A program made the position numbers and the translations under genes. A DNA stretch of 64,000 nucleotides, from NCBI GenBank assembly GCA_027486845.1, contig JAIXOL010000001.1, forward strand, positions 1 through 64,000. Reading direction: 5' to 3'. Position 1 is the first letter of the stretch. Each line of letters starts with the position of its first letter. Origin of the DNA: Cytophagaceae bacterium (GTDB taxonomy: Bacteria; Bacteroidota; Bacteroidia; Cytophagales; Spirosomataceae). The notes below the pieces were generated by a model. That model searched no databases, was not told where the DNA came from, and was given only the letters and a program-made list of their open reading frames with translations. Positions 63,739-64,000 of the stretch are shown piece by piece.

Positions 63739-64000
63739 ATGTTACAGCAAGAATCAAGAGCAGGTGTTGCCGACAACAGTGGTGCAAAAGAAGTGCTTGT
63801 TATCCGTGTATTGGGTGGCACGCGTAAACGATATGCATCAATCGGCGATAAAGTTGTCGTAACGGTGAAATCAGCCCTTTCATCTTCAAATATGAAGAAA
63901 GGAACTGTATCCAAGGCTGTTGTTGTGAGAACTACTAAAGAAGTTCGCCGCAAAGATGGTACTTACATTCGTTTTGAAGACAACGCAGTCGTATTATTAA
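63739..64000 (+). CDS. rplN: 50S ribosomal protein L14 (partial, cut by window end)
   Basis: The first 87 residues of L14: [28 protein letters not shown]...[45 protein letters not shown]. The rest lies beyond base 64000. The usual next genes would be rplX and rplE. Confidence 0.97.
   Translation, partial: MLQQESRAGVADNSGAKEVLVIRVLGGTRKRYASIGDKVVVTVKSALSSSNMKKGTVSKAVVVRTTKEVRRKDGTYIRFEDNAVVLL

Overview
The window comes from an AT-rich Bacteroidota chromosome, most likely the order Cytophagales. I see no rRNA and cannot name a genus from the sequence alone. Four things point to Bacteroidota: a type IX secretion lipoprotein (SprE/PorW type), a protein with the gliding-motility-type C-terminal sorting domain, secreted proteins sharing a Bacteroidota-type C-terminal module, and promoters of the form TTTG...TAnnTTTG. 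I found no tRNA gene, CRISPR array, prophage or intact insertion sequence.

Left part (1-31500): two Uma2-type nuclease-fold paralogues flank a secreted BNR-propeller gene that is split by a frameshift at a T7 run. Next come glycine dehydrogenase (gcvP), a di-haem cytochrome c peroxidase, a two-gene molybdenum hydroxylase (2Fe-2S plus molybdopterin subunits) and a penicillin acylase. A decayed antitoxin/PIN-toxin pair follows. After it lie an OmpR-type regulator, a sodium:solute symporter preceded by a 45-codon membrane protein that is too short for routine calling, the PorW-like lipoprotein, a patatin, a metallo-beta-lactamase-fold hydrolase, a histidine kinase, a 1179-residue T9SS cargo, DUF4920, an amidohydrolase, an SDR, and a DUF3820 / DUF3037 / HipA-like kinase / NTF2-like run.

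Middle part (31700-50420): a two-domain esterase is convergent with a complete six-gene ebo operon (eboA to eboF, minus strand). Elsewhere this widely spread cluster is tied to moving a metabolite precursor to the periplasm. Across a 0.7 kb regulatory gap lies a plus-strand aromatic-catabolism operon. It contains a MarR regulator with a perfect 24-bp palindrome just upstream, an MHS-type transporter, an MBL-fold protein lacking the usual zinc motif, a Tat-exported nitronate monooxygenase-like protein, a Dabb lipoprotein, an FAD monooxygenase, homogentisate dioxygenase, fumarylacetoacetase and a flavin reductase. No 4-hydroxyphenylpyruvate dioxygenase or maleylacetoacetate isomerase is present, so the FAD monooxygenase may supply homogentisate from a hydroxylated aromatic acid.

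Right part (50480-64000): mnmE is divergent from a 903-residue membrane-anchored protein of unknown function, which is followed by two overlapping secreted propeller paralogues. A clear promoter and a roughly 380-nt structured leader then drive the ribosomal protein genes rplC-rplD-rplW-rplB-rpsS-rplV-rpsC-rplP-rpmC-rpsQ-rplN. The last gene is cut by the window end. rpsJ is not upstream of rplC here. The genes are unusually widely spaced, with hairpins in most spacers, and S3 carries an Arg/Gly/Asn-rich tail of about 80 residues.
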